DNA of 46,929 nt, from NCBI GenBank assembly GCA_030605085.1, contig JAUWBH010000023.1:1-46929 (forward strand). Direction: 5' to 3'. The notes beneath the pieces were generated by a model. The model saw nothing but the letters and a program-made list of their open reading frames with translations, did not search any database and was not told the origin of the DNA. The first letter of the stretch is position 1. The number at the start of each line of letters is the position of its first letter. The translations under genes and the position numbers were made by a program. Source of the stretch: Promethearchaeota archaeon (lineage in GTDB: Archaea > Asgardarchaeota > Lokiarchaeia > Sigynarchaeales > SOKP01). Below, piece after piece: positions 15,829 to 24,262 of the stretch.

Positions 15829-16734
15829 CTATCCATACTGACCAAAACTTCCATCAAAATCCCAAGGAATTAAATGAAACTTGCTGGGAGCAGTATCTCT
15901 AATTAAAAAATAATTCTTATTCCAAAAATCTCTATGATAATTGAAAAAATTGAACAGAAAAAAGTCGATCAAATTTATCTTTTCAAATTTAGAATAAATT
16001 CCATATGTACTATTAAAAAACTCATCGTCGGGAGAATCGTTAATAAAATCAATCAAATCAGGTAAAATTTCGTCAATTATCTCCAAATCTTCTGGATTAG
16101 GCCAATCTTGTTCCCAAGATCCTTTTTCGTAATCCTCTATATTTGTATGACCTTTTGTTTGAAAAATTAAGCTGGAATCTAGTTCATGTAGGGATTGATC
16201 GAGACCAAATAACTTTCTATCGTTTTTTTCAGCAAGTAAATATAACCCCTGAAATTTTCGGTTTACAAACAAGCTAACATATTCAGACTCGGGTAGTATG
16301 GCCATATCGTGGTCTTTTTCTTGTAAACTACGCCATAAATCAAACGATAATTTCACTCGCATTCGAGTATGATCCATATAATTTGCAAATAATAGCCAAT
16401 CGTCGTCCTCGCGCATACCAAGGAGGGATATTTGTTGATCAAATTCTAAGCGATACCCTTTTTTTGGACGGTTTGCGTTAGTTGCACCTCTATATCTTAT
16501 TTTTCCTAATATATATTCGTCATTCAAATCAAAAGCACAATCAATATAATCTTTTTTATTTATTCCGCCTGAATACGATATATATACCTCTGGTAAATAT
16601 GAAGGCGCTTTTTCAGCATAAATATAATAAATGATCATCGAAAACATAAGAAGGAAAATAATAGTAAATCCTATAAAATCTTTTTTCCGTTGATGTATTG
16701 GTCTCTTATTTTTGAAACTTCTCGAGCTCAACAT
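15829..16734 (-). CDS. CotH-family protein kinase, N-terminal and catalytic part, ending at an in-frame amber
   Basis: CotH proteins are secreted or membrane-anchored atypical kinases. A cytoplasmic basic N-terminus (FKNKRPIHQRKKD) is followed by one membrane helix (FIGFTIIFLLMFSMIIYYIY), so the domain lies outside the cell. Family motifs are GKIRYRGATNANRPKKGYRL (the nucleotide-binding lysine region), MDHTRMRVKLSFDL, YVSLFVNRKFQGLYLLAEKN and the metal-binding IPWDFDGSFGQYG. The frame stops at TAG (15829-15831) directly after GQYG but continues open for 123 more codons. It is probably a Trp or Gln codon mutated to amber, or readthrough. It is convergent with the VTC/DUF4956 genes that CotH accompanies in bacteria. 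Confidence 0.8.
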   Translation of the reverse strand: MLSSRSFKNKRPIHQRKKDFIGFTIIFLLMFSMIIYYIYAEKAPSYLPEVYISYSGGINKKDYIDCAFDLNDEYILGKIRYRGATNANRPKKGYRLEFDQQISLLGMREDDDWLLFANYMDHTRMRVKLSFDLWRSLQEKDHDMAILPESEYVSLFVNRKFQGLYLLAEKNDRKLFGLDQSLHELDSSLIFQTKGHTNIEDYEKGSWEQDWPNPEDLEIIDEILPDLIDFINDSPDDEFFNSTYGIYSKFEKINLIDFFLFNFFNYHRDFWNKNYFLIRDTAPSKFHLIPWDFDGSFGQYG

Positions 16735-16901
16735 TTAAACCTTAAGGATGTCTTAATCTATGAAAATGCAATAAATACAAAGATATTATTGAAAGTTGAA
16801 TATTTATATTTTTTTTATACAGTATATTTTAAATAATCATAACTCTTACTTATTTATTTCTCGATTGTTAAAAAGATTATTTTTCTAATAGAAGGGTTGG
16901 G

Positions 16902-16922
16902 TTATCACCTAAAAGGTGTTAA
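16902..16922 (-). terminator. Hairpin downstream of the zinc-ribbon membrane protein gene
   Basis: TTATCACCT (16902-16910) pairs with AGGTGTTAA (16914-16922) around a 3-nt loop with one T-T mismatch. It starts 18 nt past the stop of the minus-strand gene ending at 16940, so a 3'-end signal for that gene is likely. Confidence 0.35.
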
Positions 16923-16939
16923 TGCCTTATTTGTAGATT

Positions 16940-17293
16940 TTATTTTTTTAGATTTGTCCCGCATTCACTACAAAATGTATCATCAATAGAAACGCGCACT
17001 CCACAGAAGGGGCAATACATCGTTTTAGGTTGAACTTCTCCTGATTGTTTTGTTTCAATTTTTTCTTCTTTCCTTTCCATAGGAATTGTTTCTTTTTTCT
17101 GTTTTACTTTACTCTTACTAGTTACAATAACCAATACGACTACAATTAAAACTACTAAACCTACGATTAATATACCCGCTAATATAAAGATAATGAAGGG
17201 TGTATAGTCAGGGGGCTCCGTAATAGGTTCTATTTTTTCCAAGTCTATTTCTACAAGTGTCTCGTAATCGTAAATATATTTACTTTTTATCAA
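16940..17293 (-). CDS. Single-pass membrane protein with C-terminal zinc ribbon
   Basis: The 117-aa protein has a short N-terminal segment (TLVEIDLEKIEPITEPPDY) and one strong membrane helix (PFIIFILAGILIVGLVVLIV). A lysine-rich cytoplasmic linker follows, then a double-CxxC zinc ribbon (MYCPFCGVRVSIDDTFCSEC GTNLKK). It starts at TTG 17293 directly after an in-frame stop. It lacks a signal peptide or ectodomain, so it could be the 3' remnant of a larger surface protein. Function is unknown. It is divergent from the small GTPase. Confidence 0.6.
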   Translation of the reverse strand: MIKSKYIYDYETLVEIDLEKIEPITEPPDYTPFIIFILAGILIVGLVVLIVVVLVIVTSKSKVKQKKETIPMERKEEKIETKQSGEVQPKTMYCPFCGVRVSIDDTFCSECGTNLKK

Positions 17294-17514
17294 AACTTAT
17301 AATTTTTGAATTTCTTCCAACTTAATTGAGAACCAATAATTAATTTCAATATACGTAAATCAACTCTTTTTTATAAATGATTGGAAATAAGATGATGAAG
17401 AACAGAAGAAAAAAAATCGTAGATTCTTCATCATTGTTAATACCTACATATTACTCTATTTTTTGAAATTTAGTTAGCTTTTTCTAATTAACAAATTAAT
17501 AATTAGAAGGTAAT

Positions 17515-18000
17515 TTGAAATTGATTCACATTAAAAATAAGATATGTTTCCTCGGAGAGAGTGGAGTTGGAAAAACTTCGTTGTTGACATTATTACAAGG
17601 TAAAGAGATCTCAAAAGAAAGAAATCCCACAGTCGGACTTGAGATAGACACAGAAAACTTGGAGCACTATGGAAAAGTTAGTATATGGGACTTTGGAGGC
17701 CAACGTAAATTCGTGTTCATGTGGAAAGATTTTTTAAGAGGGGCAGGACTAGCAGTTTTGGTTACAGATTCGACAGAAGAAAATATTTCCAAGAGTAAAT
17801 TAATATACGATAGATTCTCACGCCATATAAACGCAAAAATTATCGCAATAGCAAATAAACAGGACCTTCCTGGTGCCTTGGACGAATCAGAAGTTCAAAA
17901 AAGATTAGGAGGAATAAAAACTTACGGAATGAGTGCTATTCGTACTGAACTGCGTCAAAGAATGCACGATATTTTAGATTACGAAATGAGCACTGATTAA
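17515..18000 (+). CDS. Small GTPase of the Arf/Rab-like superfamily
   Basis: The 161-aa protein carries all five G motifs: GESGVGKTSL (P-loop), PTVGLEID (switch I Thr), WDFGGQRKF (switch II, Arf-like FGGQ), NKQD (G4) and a short MSAIR (G5, usually SA). WDFGGQ and NKQD are Arf/Arl-type rather than Ras-type. It lacks the Arf N-terminal amphipathic helix with Gly2 and has no C-terminal prenylation cysteine, so membrane attachment is unclear. Expanded small-GTPase sets are a hallmark of Asgard archaea. It starts at TTG 17515 with AAGGT upstream and stands alone. Confidence 0.88.
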   Translation: MKLIHIKNKICFLGESGVGKTSLLTLLQGKEISKERNPTVGLEIDTENLEHYGKVSIWDFGGQRKFVFMWKDFLRGAGLAVLVTDSTEENISKSKLIYDRFSRHINAKIIAIANKQDLPGALDESEVQKRLGGIKTYGMSAIRTELRQRMHDILDYEMSTD

Positions 18001-18183
18001 AATCCTTCTTTTACATTATTATTTTTTACTTAAAATCTATTAAAAAGAAATATGAAATCTACAACTTAATAATATAAATTTAAGCAAAGATTTAACCTAA
18101 CTTTCAAAAATATTTCAAATTATAATAAATTTTAATATCGTAACTGTATATTTTGTCAACATTAATAAAAATTAAAAAATATT

Positions 18184-18264
18184 CTATTTAAATTCCTTTA
18201 GCTTAGTACCACATTGCTCGCAAAACTTTTTATCAACTGTAACGGGCTTTCCACATTTTATTAT
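18184..18264 (-). pseudogene. Zinc-ribbon remnant without a start
   Basis: The frame reads IIKCGKPVTVDKKFCEQCGT and ends KLKEFK at TAG (18184-18186). This is the second half of a zinc ribbon of the same type as in the membrane protein ending at 16940. The first cysteine of the leading CxxC is missing and stops lie upstream, so only a fragment remains. Confidence 0.45.
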
Positions 18265-18342
18265 AAATTTTTTTATATTTTAATTAATAAGTTTTAAATT
18301 TTTGGTATTTTATTTTCGGTGTTAATAACATCGAAAAATTGT

Positions 18343-18903
18343 TTAAAATAATCTACCAATTATATGTGCAAGACGAACAGGTTCAGGTATTTTTGAATCA
18401 ATACATACTTTTTGTAATAAAAGTTCTACCTCGTTAATTTCAATTCCTTTTGCGTGGAAAAAAACTTTTGAATTTCCTCCAGCGGTTTCAATGTTCGTTT
18501 CGTATAAATTACCGGCTTTTATTATATTCTGAAATTTTCTTTTGTAATCCGTCGGAAATTTTTTTATCAATGCTTTTTCGACCGCTTCGAGATTTACTTC
18601 TCTTTCGGTTATAGCTATAATGGGTTTATTAGTTTCGTTAAAAATTTTCTCTAAATCAGCTATATTGAATCCTCCGAATGTAATTGAATCTGTTAATACG
18701 TATTGCATATGCTTTTCTGTTTGCTTTATCATTTCTATTAAAGCTTCAGTAGCATCATCACCATCGATTATTATATCCTTTTTAACAACGTTGACAACTC
18801 GAGTTCCTTGGCAGACTACTCCGATTAATGAAGTTTTCTTAATGAATGATTTGAATCCGAAAGGAGCGTCATCGATTCCTATAGTGATAGGATTTTCTTT
18901 CAT
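18343..18903 (-). CDS. DUF99 family protein (endonuclease V-like fold)
   Basis: Archaeal UPF0215/DUF99 protein, 186 aa, starting ENPITIGIDDAPFGF, then LIGVVCQGTRVVNVVKKDII, YVLTDSITFGGFNIADLEKI and IAITEREVNLEAVEKAL, and ending EPVRLAHIIGRLF. The GIDD start and the TDSITFGGFN segment are family hallmarks. The fold is related to endonuclease V, but no activity is established. It is the last gene of the Csl4-RpoL operon, 2 nt after the RNase III-like gene, consistent with a role in RNA metabolism. Confidence 0.88.
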   Translation of the reverse strand: MKENPITIGIDDAPFGFKSFIKKTSLIGVVCQGTRVVNVVKKDIIIDGDDATEALIEMIKQTEKHMQYVLTDSITFGGFNIADLEKIFNETNKPIIAITEREVNLEAVEKALIKKFPTDYKRKFQNIIKAGNLYETNIETAGGNSKVFFHAKGIEINEVELLLQKVCIDSKIPEPVRLAHIIGRLF

Positions 18904-18905
18904 AT

Positions 18906-19352
18906 TTAATTCTCAGGCAAAAATTTTTTAATGTAATTCAAAAGATTTGTAAAGGCTTCCGTAGCGTTTATTATTTCTTCTGATCTACTTGATAAATTTC
19001 CCGAAATATTATCCGCTAAAAATTCAATAATTTCCTTTAAGGTCATTTTGTTCTTTAGCCAAACATACGCAATTATAGCTTCTACTGTATCAGCAAGATC
19101 GTGAGCGTCAGCCCTAGATCTTGCAAACTTTTTCATGTCGGCGTTTTTTAGTGCGTTAGATAGTATTTTTTGGCTAACTTTTTTACCAGTACGATAAATT
19201 TTATTGTTTTTACTATTATTTGTCAAATATATAGACTTTGCTACAGAATAAGCTAAATTAACGATCCCATCTCCAATTTTAGCTAAGCCTTTATCAGTTC
19301 CAATATTTTTTTGAGAAAAAGTTAGATCGTTAATTAAAAACTCATATGTCAT
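18906..19352 (-). CDS. RNase III-fold protein without dsRNA-binding domain
   Basis: The 148-aa helical protein resembles the catalytic domain of RNase III: LAKIGDGIVNLAYSVAKSIY (compare the GDAVL helix) and a second signature helix, HDLADTVEAIIAYVWLKNKM (compare DxxEA). Asp and Glu residues suited to metal binding are kept. There is no dsRBD. Archaea commonly carry such short RNase III-family proteins, with roles in RNA processing suspected but poorly defined. It lies between rpoL and DUF99 on the same strand (2 nt to DUF99), in an exosome/polymerase operon. Confidence 0.75.
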   Translation of the reverse strand: MTYEFLINDLTFSQKNIGTDKGLAKIGDGIVNLAYSVAKSIYLTNNSKNNKIYRTGKKVSQKILSNALKNADMKKFARSRADAHDLADTVEAIIAYVWLKNKMTLKEIIEFLADNISGNLSSRSEEIINATEAFTNLLNYIKKFLPEN

Positions 19353-19410
19353 AAGTTAAGTAGAACATTATCGTAATATAAATTTTTCATAGAAAATATA
19401 AAAAGTTATT

Positions 19411-19941
19411 TCACATAATATCTTTGAAAAGATTTTGAACCTCTATAACTTTTTCTCTCAATGATTCAATTCCTTTAAGTAAAATGGCTTTAATTTTATA
19501 TCCCTTTTCCAGTCTTATATAAATTTTTGTAGGTTCAATAAGAGTTATTTTATATGCTGCGATATTAACACCTTCTAAATCTAAAAGATGTTTAACGAAT
19601 ATATTACAAAAACCATGTGATTGACCTATAATGTCTAATTCGTAATCGTTTTTTGCGGAACCTTTTTGTATATTTAATTTTACATGCTTGAAATCAGGAA
19701 TTTCTTCGATTTCTAAATCTAAATCCTCTTCGTATTCTTCTTCACTTATATCGGAAGGGGATTCTTCTAATTCTTCTTGACCTTTAGAAGGGGATTCTTC
19801 TAATTCTTCTTGAGCTTTAGAAGACTTTTCTTCTAATTTGGGATAAACAGTTTCTATTTCTTCGTCTTCAACCTCATCTTCTAAATCTTCTAGGTCATCC
19901 TCTAAATCTTCATCAGGTTCAACAACTTTTTTCTTTGTCAT
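19411..19941 (-). CDS. rpoL: RNA polymerase subunit RpoL (Rpb11) with long acidic N-terminal extension
   Basis: The C-terminal half, about residues 87-176, is RpoL/Rpb11, which pairs with RpoD in the polymerase assembly platform: VKLNIQKGSAKNDYELDIIG, then QSHGFCNIFVKHLL (compare DHTLxNLL), and a final helix LREKVIEVQNLFKDIM. It is preceded by about 85 very acidic residues with an imperfect repeat (EELEESPSKGQ, EELEESPSD). Archaeal RpoL is normally about 90 aa, so this extension is unusual. It lies downstream of Csl4 and a 78-aa protein, an archaeal arrangement that links transcription with RNA decay. Confidence 0.85.
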   Translation of the reverse strand: MTKKKVVEPDEDLEDDLEDLEDEVEDEEIETVYPKLEEKSSKAQEELEESPSKGQEELEESPSDISEEEYEEDLDLEIEEIPDFKHVKLNIQKGSAKNDYELDIIGQSHGFCNIFVKHLLDLEGVNIAAYKITLIEPTKIYIRLEKGYKIKAILLKGIESLREKVIEVQNLFKDIM

Positions 19942-20024
19942 TATAATAACTTCGATTTGTCTGGATTAATTAAGCTTAATGTTAAATAAAATAAATGTTT
20001 TTTGGTTTGTTAATTAAATAGATA

Positions 20025-20261
20025 CTAATCTTTCAAATAGCGTTGAGCCAACTCTCTTAACCTTTCACATGCTAAATATTGAAGATCTTTTGAACCATAT
20101 AAAATGACCTTAATATTTTTGCGTCCTTCTACTGATACGTTTAAACTAACATAATTTATCTTTTTCTGAACATTCTCAAGAAATGTTATTACGTTTTCTA
20201 ATCGCCCGCTCGTATTGTAAAAATGAAGAACTTTCTTTCTCTTTTTTGTCAAATATAACAA
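20025..20261 (-). CDS. Small conserved-looking protein in the Csl4-RpoL operon
   Basis: The 78-aa protein has a basic start (LYLTKKRKKVLHFYNTSGRL) followed by a helix (ENVITFLENVQKKI), strands (VSLNVSVEGRKNIKVILYG) and a final helix (YLACERLRELAQRYLKD). The alpha-beta-beta-alpha order is similar in size and pattern to Pcc1/KEOPS-type or KH-like small domains, but I cannot assign it. It is co-oriented between csl4 (51-nt gap) and rpoL, so a role in RNA metabolism is an inference from context. Confidence 0.6.
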   Translation of the reverse strand: MLYLTKKRKKVLHFYNTSGRLENVITFLENVQKKINYVSLNVSVEGRKNIKVILYGSKDLQYLACERLRELAQRYLKD

Positions 20262-20312
20262 TCTCGTTATTTTTTAACTACATTTCTAAGAATTTTGTTT
20301 ATTTTAAAAAAG

Positions 20313-20909
20313 TTAAAATCTTAAGATATAAGATACATTACCATAATCGTCCGCTATCTTCCTATTTTCAATATTTCCACAAAAAGAGCATTTTAATTTA
20401 TTAAGACCAATTTTTTTTAGAGATGTTCCACAAATAACGCAATCTGCGTGAATGACGCCAAAATCTTTTCCAATTGTACTTAATGTATACTCATTAGCTT
20501 TTTTATCAACAACTTGCGCCCGCAAAATATCTGTAATTTGAAAAGCATCTGTAATCCTTTCTACATATCTATTAGATATCTGCGACACGTGAATATTTCC
20601 TAAATATGAAGAATTGAAATGAATTTTGCGGTTAATTGCATAAAAGTTAACTCCAACAGAAAATTTTCTTAAAAAGACGACTGTTCCGAGAACAGCATCT
20701 CCAATTTTAATCGTTTTTCGATCTTCTTCTTGATGAGTATTTACCTCAATTTCTCGTTTTTTCTCATCAATTTTAACCGTACCAGTTTTGGTAGCAAAAA
20801 TTTGACCTTCTATAACGAATGTTGATTGTTCGTCAGGTAAAAATTCTTCTACTACACCTAAATATTGACCTGTTGTTACGATCTCGTTGTCTTTCACTGA
20901 TTCCTTCAT
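20313..20909 (-). CDS. csl4: Exosome complex RNA-binding subunit Csl4
   Basis: Csl4 caps the archaeal Rrp41/Rrp42 exosome and recruits DnaG. The 198-aa protein has an N-terminal domain (TTGQYLGVVEEFLPDEQSTF, then IFATKTGTVKID), a central S1 domain (IKIGDAVLGTVVFLRKFSVG, then GNIHVSQIS) and a C-terminal zinc ribbon (CVICGTSLKKIGLNKLKCSF CG). Order, length and cysteines match the family. It heads a minus-strand operon with a 78-aa protein, RpoL, an RNase III-like protein and DUF99. Confidence 0.95.
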   Translation of the reverse strand: MKESVKDNEIVTTGQYLGVVEEFLPDEQSTFVIEGQIFATKTGTVKIDEKKREIEVNTHQEEDRKTIKIGDAVLGTVVFLRKFSVGVNFYAINRKIHFNSSYLGNIHVSQISNRYVERITDAFQITDILRAQVVDKKANEYTLSTIGKDFGVIHADCVICGTSLKKIGLNKLKCSFCGNIENRKIADDYGNVSYILRF

Positions 20910-21001
20910 AATCTTTTAATTTCTTTCTTTTTTAAGTAATAATTATTAAATAATGTAAATAAATTTATGTGTATTTAGTTATAAATGAGAACATGTTTTG
21001 A

Positions 21002-21658
21002 GGGATAACAATTAAAAAAAAAGATTTAATTTCTATAATTCAAAACACCAAAATTTTCATTGATCCTAAAATCCAATTAGAACAATATAGCATTGACGCC
21101 ACCTGCGCGGTAGATATTATTTATTTCGCTGGTTTCGAGTTTGATGACATAAAAAATAAACTAATTTTTGATTTTGGAACTGGAACGGGTAGATTATCTA
21201 TTGCATCAGCTTTTTTAAAAGCAAGTAGAGTTATTAGCATAGATATAGATTTGAGTGCTCTAAATATATTAAGAGAAAATATTCATAACCTTGAACTTGA
21301 AGATGTTATCTTTCCAATTTGTGCAAATATCAAATATTTTCATGTTTCAAAAAGGATTATCCCTAATAACATGAAAATATCAACAATTATGAATCCTCCT
21401 TTCGGAGTAAAAAAAAGAGGAGCAGACAGAATCTTTTTAGAAAAAGCATTTTCAATTTCTGATGTTGTATATTCTATACATTTAGCTAACGAAAAAGTTA
21501 GAAAATTTATAACGAATTTCGTTAAAAAATTCAAATGGAAAATTGATAATGTTTTACATTACAATATGATTCTTGAAAGATCTTTTCAGTTTCATACCCA
21601 TAAAACAAAAAAGATTGATGTAGATGTATATAGATTTGTTAAAAATAGAAATCATTAA
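21002..21658 (+). CDS. METTL5-like RNA/rRNA adenine methyltransferase, 5' end unclear
   Basis: A Rossmann-fold SAM-dependent methyltransferase. LEQYSIDATCAVDIIYFA is the METTL5-type LEQYxT motif, IFDFGTGTGRLSIASAFL is motif I, VISIDIDLSALNIL is motif II, and NPPFGVKKRGADRIFLEKAF is the NPPF catalytic motif of N6-adenine methyltransferases. Archaeal members act on rRNA/tRNA. The coding frame is open from 21002 but has no standard start before TTG 21251, which would remove the SAM-binding site. An ATG at 20993 is in frame but separated by TGA (ATG TTT TGA GGG ATA). A rare start (ATA 21005 or ATT 21011) or a mutated start region is likely. Confidence 0.8.
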   Translation, partial: GITIKKKDLISIIQNTKIFIDPKIQLEQYSIDATCAVDIIYFAGFEFDDIKNKLIFDFGTGTGRLSIASAFLKASRVISIDIDLSALNILRENIHNLELEDVIFPICANIKYFHVSKRIIPNNMKISTIMNPPFGVKKRGADRIFLEKAFSISDVVYSIHLANEKVRKFITNFVKKFKWKIDNVLHYNMILERSFQFHTHKTKKIDVDVYRFVKNRNH

Positions 21659-21686
21659 TTTTAAAAAATAATTTCTTAGTTTAAAT

Positions 21687-22991
21687 TTATTGAAAATTTT
21701 TCCATGAACCGAAATTTTTAGGGTATTTTGCGTTATCACCTAGAATTTCCTCTATTCTAAGAAGCTGGTTATACTTAGAACAACGATCAGAGCGACATGT
21801 TGCTCCGGTTTTAATTTGGCCCGAACAAAGACCCACTGCTAAATCGGCAATAAAAGGATCTTCTGTTTCACCTGAGCGATGTGATACCATTACGTTAAAT
21901 CCGTTATTAAAAGACATCTTAGCAGCCTTAATAGCTTCTGTTAAGCTCCCGATTTGATTTACTTTAAGTAGTAAAGCGTTCCCTGCCTTTTCTTTTATTG
22001 CTCTTTCAAGAATTTTAATATTGGTTACAGTAATATCATCATCCATAATTTGTATTGATTCATCTACCTTTGCAGTTAGATGTGTAAAACCACTAAACGC
22101 CTTTTCATCAAACGGATCTTCAATTGAATTTAACGGGTAATCGTGAATTAAATCTAAATAGTATTGTAATAATTCTTCTTCCGTTAATTTTTTTCCATCA
22201 ATGTGATAAACATTATCTTTGTAAAATTCGCTAGCGGCGGCATCCATTCCCAAGACAAAATCAATTCCCATCATAAACCCTACATCTTCAATTGCGTCAA
22301 TTATTATATCAATTGCCTCTCTGGTTAAAGATAGATTAGGAGCAAAGCCCCCCTCATCTCCAACATTTGCTGCAGGTCTGCCGTATTTTTTTGACAATAG
22401 GCCTTTTAGCGTTTGATATACTTCTGCTACATTTTGTAACGTTTTAGAAAAAGATTCTGCTCGTACCGGTAAAACCATAAATTCTTGTATTGCCAAATTG
22501 TTTCCTGCGTGTTCTCCACCGTTTAAAATGTTAGAACATGGAAGAGGTAATAAGTAATCTTCTCTACTTTTATTATAAGTTAATTCATATAAATAAGCAA
22601 ATAAAGATCGCCCAGATAATTTAGCTGCTAATTTTGCTGTTGCCAACGAAACGGATAATATCGCATTCGCACCTAGGATGCTTTTATTTTCAGTTCCATC
22701 GATCGTTATCATCTCCTCGTCAATTTTAGTCTGATCCCTTACATCGAAACCAATTAATTTCTTAGCGATAATGTCATTCACGTTAGATACGGCTTTAGTC
22801 ACATGTTTTCCAAGAAATGCCTTACCTCCATCCCTTAATTCAAGCGCTTCTGAGGCTCCAGTCGAAGCTCCAGAAGGAACAGCCGCTCTCGCAAAGTCAT
22901 CTTCAGAATAGACTTCAGTTTCTACTGTAGGATTACCTCTAGAATCTAAAATCCATCGAGATTTTATCTTTTTAATTTTAAAATCAGCCAT
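21687..22991 (-). CDS. eno: Enolase (phosphopyruvate hydratase)
   Basis: Enolase interconverts 2-phosphoglycerate and phosphoenolpyruvate in glycolysis/gluconeogenesis. The 434-aa protein shows the N-terminal SRWILDSRGNPTVETEV and GASTGASEALELRDG, the GDEGGFAPNLS loop, Mg-binding segments (VLGMDAAASEF and SIEDPFDE), the catalytic lysine region LLLKVNQIGSLTEAI, and the substrate-binding SHRSGETEDPFIADLAVG. All catalytic segments are present and the length is typical. It has its own unit, divergent from rfcS. Confidence 0.97.
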   Translation of the reverse strand: MADFKIKKIKSRWILDSRGNPTVETEVYSEDDFARAAVPSGASTGASEALELRDGGKAFLGKHVTKAVSNVNDIIAKKLIGFDVRDQTKIDEEMITIDGTENKSILGANAILSVSLATAKLAAKLSGRSLFAYLYELTYNKSREDYLLPLPCSNILNGGEHAGNNLAIQEFMVLPVRAESFSKTLQNVAEVYQTLKGLLSKKYGRPAANVGDEGGFAPNLSLTREAIDIIIDAIEDVGFMMGIDFVLGMDAAASEFYKDNVYHIDGKKLTEEELLQYYLDLIHDYPLNSIEDPFDEKAFSGFTHLTAKVDESIQIMDDDITVTNIKILERAIKEKAGNALLLKVNQIGSLTEAIKAAKMSFNNGFNVMVSHRSGETEDPFIADLAVGLCSGQIKTGATCRSDRCSKYNQLLRIEEILGDNAKYPKNFGSWKNFQ

Positions 22992-23224
22992 AAAAATATA
23001 CTCTCTATTTTTTTTAAATTTGATTATTAATAAAAATTAAGAAAATTTAATCTTAATAGTTTCTTCTAAACTTATTTAAAAGAGTAAATTAAGAAAAAAC
23101 AGTATAATATTAATAATTTTAACAAAATTGATAACATGACGAAACAATAGTAAATTTTCTATATTCTATAACCTTTAAAATATATATTATTTTATTATAA
23201 ATTTTCAATATAATTGGAATCGAA

Positions 23225-24196
23225 ATGTCAAGCGCTAGACCTTGGGTTGAGAAATATCGACCGCGTTTATTAAATGATGTTGTAAACCAAACAGCCATCA
23301 TCAAACGTCTTAAGCAATTTGTAAAAGATAAATCGATGCCACACTTGATCTTCGCCGGATCAGCTGGAACTGGGAAAACTACATCTGCATTGTGTATGGT
23401 CCGGGAATTATACGGTAGAAAAAGGGCTCCAAATATCACTTATTTAGAACTAAATGCTAGCGATGCGCGAGGCATTGATGTTATTCGAACATACATTAAA
23501 GATTTTGCCAAAGCACGCCCTCCTGTAGATATTCCTTTTAAGATTTTAATTTTAGATGAAGCAGATAACATGACATCACCAGCTCAACAAGCTCTAAGGA
23601 GAACTATGGAAAAATATACTAAAAATTGTAGGATGATTTTAATTTGCAATTATTCTAATAAAATTATCCCTCCTATTCAATCCAGATGCGTCGTTTTTAG
23701 ATTTGCCTCCTTAAGTAATGACGATATAAAAGAAAGAATTAAGTTGGTCGCAAAACAAGAAAAAATAACCCTCGTTGCGAATGGGTTGAATGCCTTAGTA
23801 GATGTTTCTAGAGGTGATTGTCGAAGAGCAATAAATTATTTACAATCCTGTGGAACAATCTCAAAAAAAATCGATCAAGAGATCGTTTTTCGAGTGGCTG
23901 GAGAAGTTCCGCCCGATAAAATTAAAGATATTTTACAAGTTGCTCTAGATGGACAATTACAATTATCGATAAAGCTCTTAAACGATTTAATTAAAGATTA
24001 TGGGCTTTCAGGACAAAATATTATTAAAAATATACATAGGGAAGTCTACGATCTTAACGTATCAGAAGATATAAAAATAGAATTATCTAAGCTCTTGGCA
24101 GAATTCGAATTTCGTTTAAGTCAAGGTGCGACCGAAGAAATCCAATTACAAGCGTTATTAGCAAAAATTGTTTTGCTGCAAGATTTTAATAAATAA
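23225..24196 (+). CDS. rfcS: Replication factor C small subunit
   Basis: This is the small subunit of the RFC clamp loader, which opens PCNA and loads it on primed DNA. The 323-aa protein starts WVEKYRPRLLNDVVNQ. It has Walker A (GSAGTGKTTSA), LELNASDARGIDVIR, Walker B (ILDEADNM), the SPAQQALRRTME sensor segment and the arginine-finger SRC box (IQSRCVVFRF). A C-terminal collar domain follows. Length and motifs are standard. RfcL is not in the window. The gene is convergent with the ubiquitin-like operon. Confidence 0.96.
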   Translation: MSSARPWVEKYRPRLLNDVVNQTAIIKRLKQFVKDKSMPHLIFAGSAGTGKTTSALCMVRELYGRKRAPNITYLELNASDARGIDVIRTYIKDFAKARPPVDIPFKILILDEADNMTSPAQQALRRTMEKYTKNCRMILICNYSNKIIPPIQSRCVVFRFASLSNDDIKERIKLVAKQEKITLVANGLNALVDVSRGDCRRAINYLQSCGTISKKIDQEIVFRVAGEVPPDKIKDILQVALDGQLQLSIKLLNDLIKDYGLSGQNIIKNIHREVYDLNVSEDIKIELSKLLAEFEFRLSQGATEEIQLQALLAKIVLLQDFNK

Positions 24197-24262
24197 CTAG
24201 CCATGAAGCAAGCGTTAATTAATCATGATGCTTTCAATAATTGAAGTAATTCGCAAGATTTT

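Noticed and set aside
15829..15831. Firm claim of pyrrolysine at the CotH amber
   Set aside because: No pyl genes are in the window and the other interrupted genes use TAA or TGA; only kept as one option.
15521..15841. 106-aa serine-rich plus-strand frame
   Set aside because: It is the complement of the CotH C-terminal lobe; its composition is a mirror of the acidic minus-strand protein.
20993..21031. METTL5-like start region as another 30-nt insert
   Set aside because: No hairpin and no 4-nt repeat at 30-nt spacing; a rare or damaged start explains it more simply.
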